This document shows, piece by piece, positions 61,561-64,000 of a stretch of 64,000 nucleotides of DNA. Source of the DNA: Piezodorus guildinii (lineage: Eukaryota; Arthropoda; Insecta; Hemiptera; Pentatomidae); contig CM041293.1 of NCBI GenBank assembly GCA_023052935.1, forward strand, positions 55,168,725 through 55,232,724. Reading direction: 5' to 3'. Below the pieces are notes generated by a model. That model made no database searches and was not told the DNA's origin. It worked only from the letters and a program-made list of their open reading frames with translations. A program made the position numbers and the translations under genes. The first letter of the stretch is position 1, and each line of letters begins with the position of its first letter.

Positions 61561-62015
61561 TAACGGGATTCCGCCAGCTTCTTCTTAACCACTTAACGGA
61601 TTTTAATATGGTTTTCGCCATCATTTAGGGCATTCTTTCCTGAAGGTTTATAAGTAAAATCCATTGCAATTTTCAATGACCAAGTCGTAAAAAAAAAAAT
61701 TATTTCTAAAATATAGGTAGTAACATAGGGCTGTGTAGAGGTTAGCGGTACATATACCGTTGGAAAGCGCAAGATTTTAAAAAAATTGATATGAAATAAA
61801 GGCAATTTATTAGAAAGATGTTATAAAGGCCTAAAGTGATGCACTAATGTTATTTGTAATCTTGTGGATTAGGGAGGTTATGATGATTTTGTACAGATTA
61901 TGAACTTCAAACAGTAGTCGAGAAAAATATAGGAAATGTTTTATTAGCTAATTCTGGTTATAATTATTTCTACTTTTAGATCATTTCACAAAAAATAGTA
62001 GTTCCAATGGAAACT
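61561..62015. other. Mostly repeat G scraps and spacer
   Basis: CATATACCGTTGGAAAGCGC near 61750-61770 is a minus-strand repeat G segment. The rest is unassigned. Confidence 0.35.
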
Positions 62016-62027
62016 AAATTAATTTTA

Positions 62028-62915
62028 TAATAATAATAATAATAATAGGCTTAGCGAACCCGAAGGTTCGATGCCGATACCACCAAATTCCGCCTACACC
62101 ATTCAAGCCCAAGCTCCCGAGATCAGCCTTAACGCAATCCTCCCATCTCCGCTTCGACCTACCTTTCGGACGCCTACCAGTCGGTTCAGCGAATACCAAC
62201 TTTCTCGGAATCCGTTCCTCACTAAGCCCAACAACTTTACGCGCCCATTTGAGTCTCCGCGATGCTATCAACTCAATTATATTCACAGGGTACAAACTCC
62301 GCAATTCCGCGTTGTGCAACCTTCTAAACTCCCCAGTGGCCTCATCTCTCTTCGGACCAAATATTTTACGCAGTACCTTATTCTCGAAAACCTTAAGCCG
62401 TTGTTCATCCTTTAAAGTAAGCGGCCACGTTTCACATCCGTAAAGAACCGTTGGAAGAATAATAGTTTTATAAATTCTAATCTTTAAGTTTTTAGATAGA
62501 AGCCGCGATCTAAGTAACTTAGCAACCGAATAATAACACGCATTTCCCACCTTTAACCGGGACTTTATTTCTTCCTGGATTTCATTTTTTCTAGTTATAA
62601 TTGAACCTAAATACTTGAATTTCTCTACGTGTTCAAAAGTATGACCTGATACATCAATATCACCAAGATCGACACCGTTTCTGCTACTAATCATATACTT
62701 TGTTTTATCGGTATTTAATTCGAGTCCTATTTCTTTACCGGTTTTTATTAACACACTTGTATTTAGTTGTATGGTTTCCGTGTCTTCACCTAGCAGTACC
62801 AGATCATCGGCATACCCCAAAACCGAAATCTTGTCACCCATATTTAGGCCTTTCTCGGTACACATCACCTTTTCTATGACATATTCTAAAGCTATATTAA
62901 ATAACACAGGTGAAA
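62028..62915 (-). pseudogene. RTE-like LINE, 5'-truncated, long open frame on minus strand
   Basis: The frame 62907-62014 (297 codons) reads LFNIALEYVIEKVM, GYADDLVLLGEDTE (intact catalytic Asp pair), GLELNTDKTKYMISSRNG, FKYLGSIIT, LPTVLYGCETWPLTLKDEQR, ELIASRRLKWARKV and GRSKRRWEDCVKADLG. A small deletion removes the HWTSLCR segment, so the end is shifted. The UUCG hairpin is perfect at 62048-62075. AAATTAATTTTA at 62016-62027 and 62916-62927 is an exact 12-bp target duplication. The lack of other lesions points to a recent insertion. Confidence 0.92.
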
Positions 62916-62927
62916 AAATTAATTTTA

Positions 62928-63275
62928 ATACATTAAAATATATTTAGAAAAAGTTCTTATGAAATTTATAATAGTAATAAACCGAATAAAATAGTTACCG
63001 TTAAACATAACAAACAATTAAACAATTTTTTATTTTATTACTAATTTATGTTTCTGATTTCTGCCGATGATTGAATATTTAGAATTAGTAGACGTTATGT
63101 AATGAACATATTATTTTCTTTTTTCTAAGATCACTTTTCGTTTTCGATGAACTCATAATTCTAAAGTAATAAGCTTTTAATTAGTGTAAGTGTTTTTAAC
63201 ATAAATGACACATTTAAAGTGCACCAGTGCGAAGTAAGGACGGTTCGCAAGTAATTTATGTATCATTTATTACCT
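62928..63275. other. AT-rich spacer
   Basis: No recognised feature. Confidence 0.35.
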
Positions 63276-64000
63276 TCACTTACTATTTATAGTAATGGAA
63301 AGTATTGGGATCGTGAAAATTTTCGAATTCCAGTTTTCAACGGAAATACACATTTGAGGGTCCCCTGAGTCTAATATACAATATGTAAGTTGTGCGAATT
63401 AAAAAAACAACTAAAAGTGAAAACTGAACAAATATTTTTTAAATGCAATTTTTTATTTTTGAACACATGAACAGTAATATGCATGTATGATATACTCTTT
63501 GAAAGCTTAAGATTTTAGAAAAAATATCATCTCATACACAAGCTGTTAAAAGTTAATAGAGAGTGATGAAAAACCGATAAAACTAACTGATTCTTTTAGA
63601 TAAGAATATAATAATAATAATAATATTAACCCGAAGGTTCGATGCTGATGCCACCAAATTCCGCCTACACAGACTCGTCCAATGTTCACCATTCAAGCCC
63701 AAGCCCCCGAGATCAGCCTTAACGCAATCCTCCCATCTATGCTTCGGCCTACCTTTCGGACGCCTACCATTGTCGGATCAGCAAATACCAACTTTCTCGG
63801 AATCCGCTTGTCATCGAATAATACAACGTTAATCGAGCGTCATCGAATAATATAATAGATTTTTTAATAAAACTCACGTTTTAATAGAAATTCCATTTAA
63901 TTAATTCTTTATTGGTTTCACTCATATCTAATACTGTGTTTGAAAATTCTTTAATCGATTCTAAAAACGGAGGTAAGTGAAAGTCGTGTGTTGCCTTTTT
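63276..64000 (-). repeat. Repeat G copy, antisense, split by an RTE-like insertion
   Basis: ACCTTCACTTACTATTTATA opens it. It has an internal deletion after GGTCCCCTGAGTCTAATATA, continues through TTTGAAAGCTTAAGATTTTA, is interrupted at about 63612-63850, and ends with ACGGAGGTAAGTGAAAGTCG and TGTTGCC at the window edge. Confidence 0.8.
63612..63850 (-). pseudogene. RTE-like LINE 3' fragment inserted in repeat G
   Basis: ATAATAATAATAAT (tail), AACCCGAAGGTTCGATGC (hairpin), then the RWEDC and EERIPRKLVFADP codons on the minus strand, ending at GGAATCCGCTTG. Beyond it, TCATCGAATAATA occurs twice (63803, 63840). The flanks share a GAATA-ATAATA sequence that may be an imperfect target duplication. 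Confidence 0.8.

Overview
The window looks like intergenic, transposon-dense DNA of an arthropod, most likely an insect. It is strongly AT-rich and full of microsatellites. Its recognisable coding remnants belong to mobile elements common in insects: RTE-like, Jockey-like, R1-like, I-like and CR1-like non-LTR retrotransposons, Penelope-like elements (PLEs), a PIF/Harbinger DNA transposon, a gypsy-like integrase scrap and tRNA-derived SINEs. I found no convincing host gene, rRNA, functional tRNA or CRISPR array. Nearly every longer open frame is a piece of a broken transposon or a translation of a simple repeat.

Layout. 1-4.8 kb: a LINE relic split by a Harbinger element (TTA target duplication), which itself contains a Penelope fragment with a GIY-YIG domain. 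5-9.1 kb: a foldback element with hammerhead-like motifs, then a Jockey relic among copies of an abundant noncoding repeat ('repeat G', with AGGTAAGTG at both ends, reading outward). 9.8-14.3 kb: two more foldback elements plus a 1.27 kb giant foldback carrying tRNA-like SINE heads and 21-bp tandem arms, inserted into an RTE-like relic. 15-20.5 kb: RTE-like, R1-like, integrase and Jockey fragments. 21-33 kb: hammerhead-bearing Penelope ends, repeat G copies, a small TIR element, and tandem units of a second repeat ('repeat N'). 33-39 kb: RTE-like copy, more repeat G, and a 44-bp minisatellite of about 1.24 kb. 39.6-43.3 kb: Jockey-like tail, then I-like elements with a nearly intact ORF1. 46.8-48.5 kb: the best preserved retrotransposon, an RTE-like copy with one stop and one frameshift. 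50-60 kb: Jockey copies, two SINEs, Penelope ends, and a CR1-like element. 62-64 kb: two RTE-like copies on the minus strand and a closing repeat G copy.

The RTE-like family is ATT-tailed, has short target duplications (12 bp where exact) and is always 5'-truncated. It carries a conserved UUCG-tetraloop hairpin just before its tail, which fits a 3'-end recognition signal for target-primed reverse transcription. The most interesting material is the set of hammerhead-ribozyme-like cores (CTGANGA ... GAAAC GTH). Several have compensated stem II sequences, and several lie inside short foldback elements with 13-19-bp target duplications. This suggests non-autonomous, ribozyme-bearing derivatives of Penelope-like elements.

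All family calls are by eye from translated motifs and repeat comparison within the window; no database search was possible.
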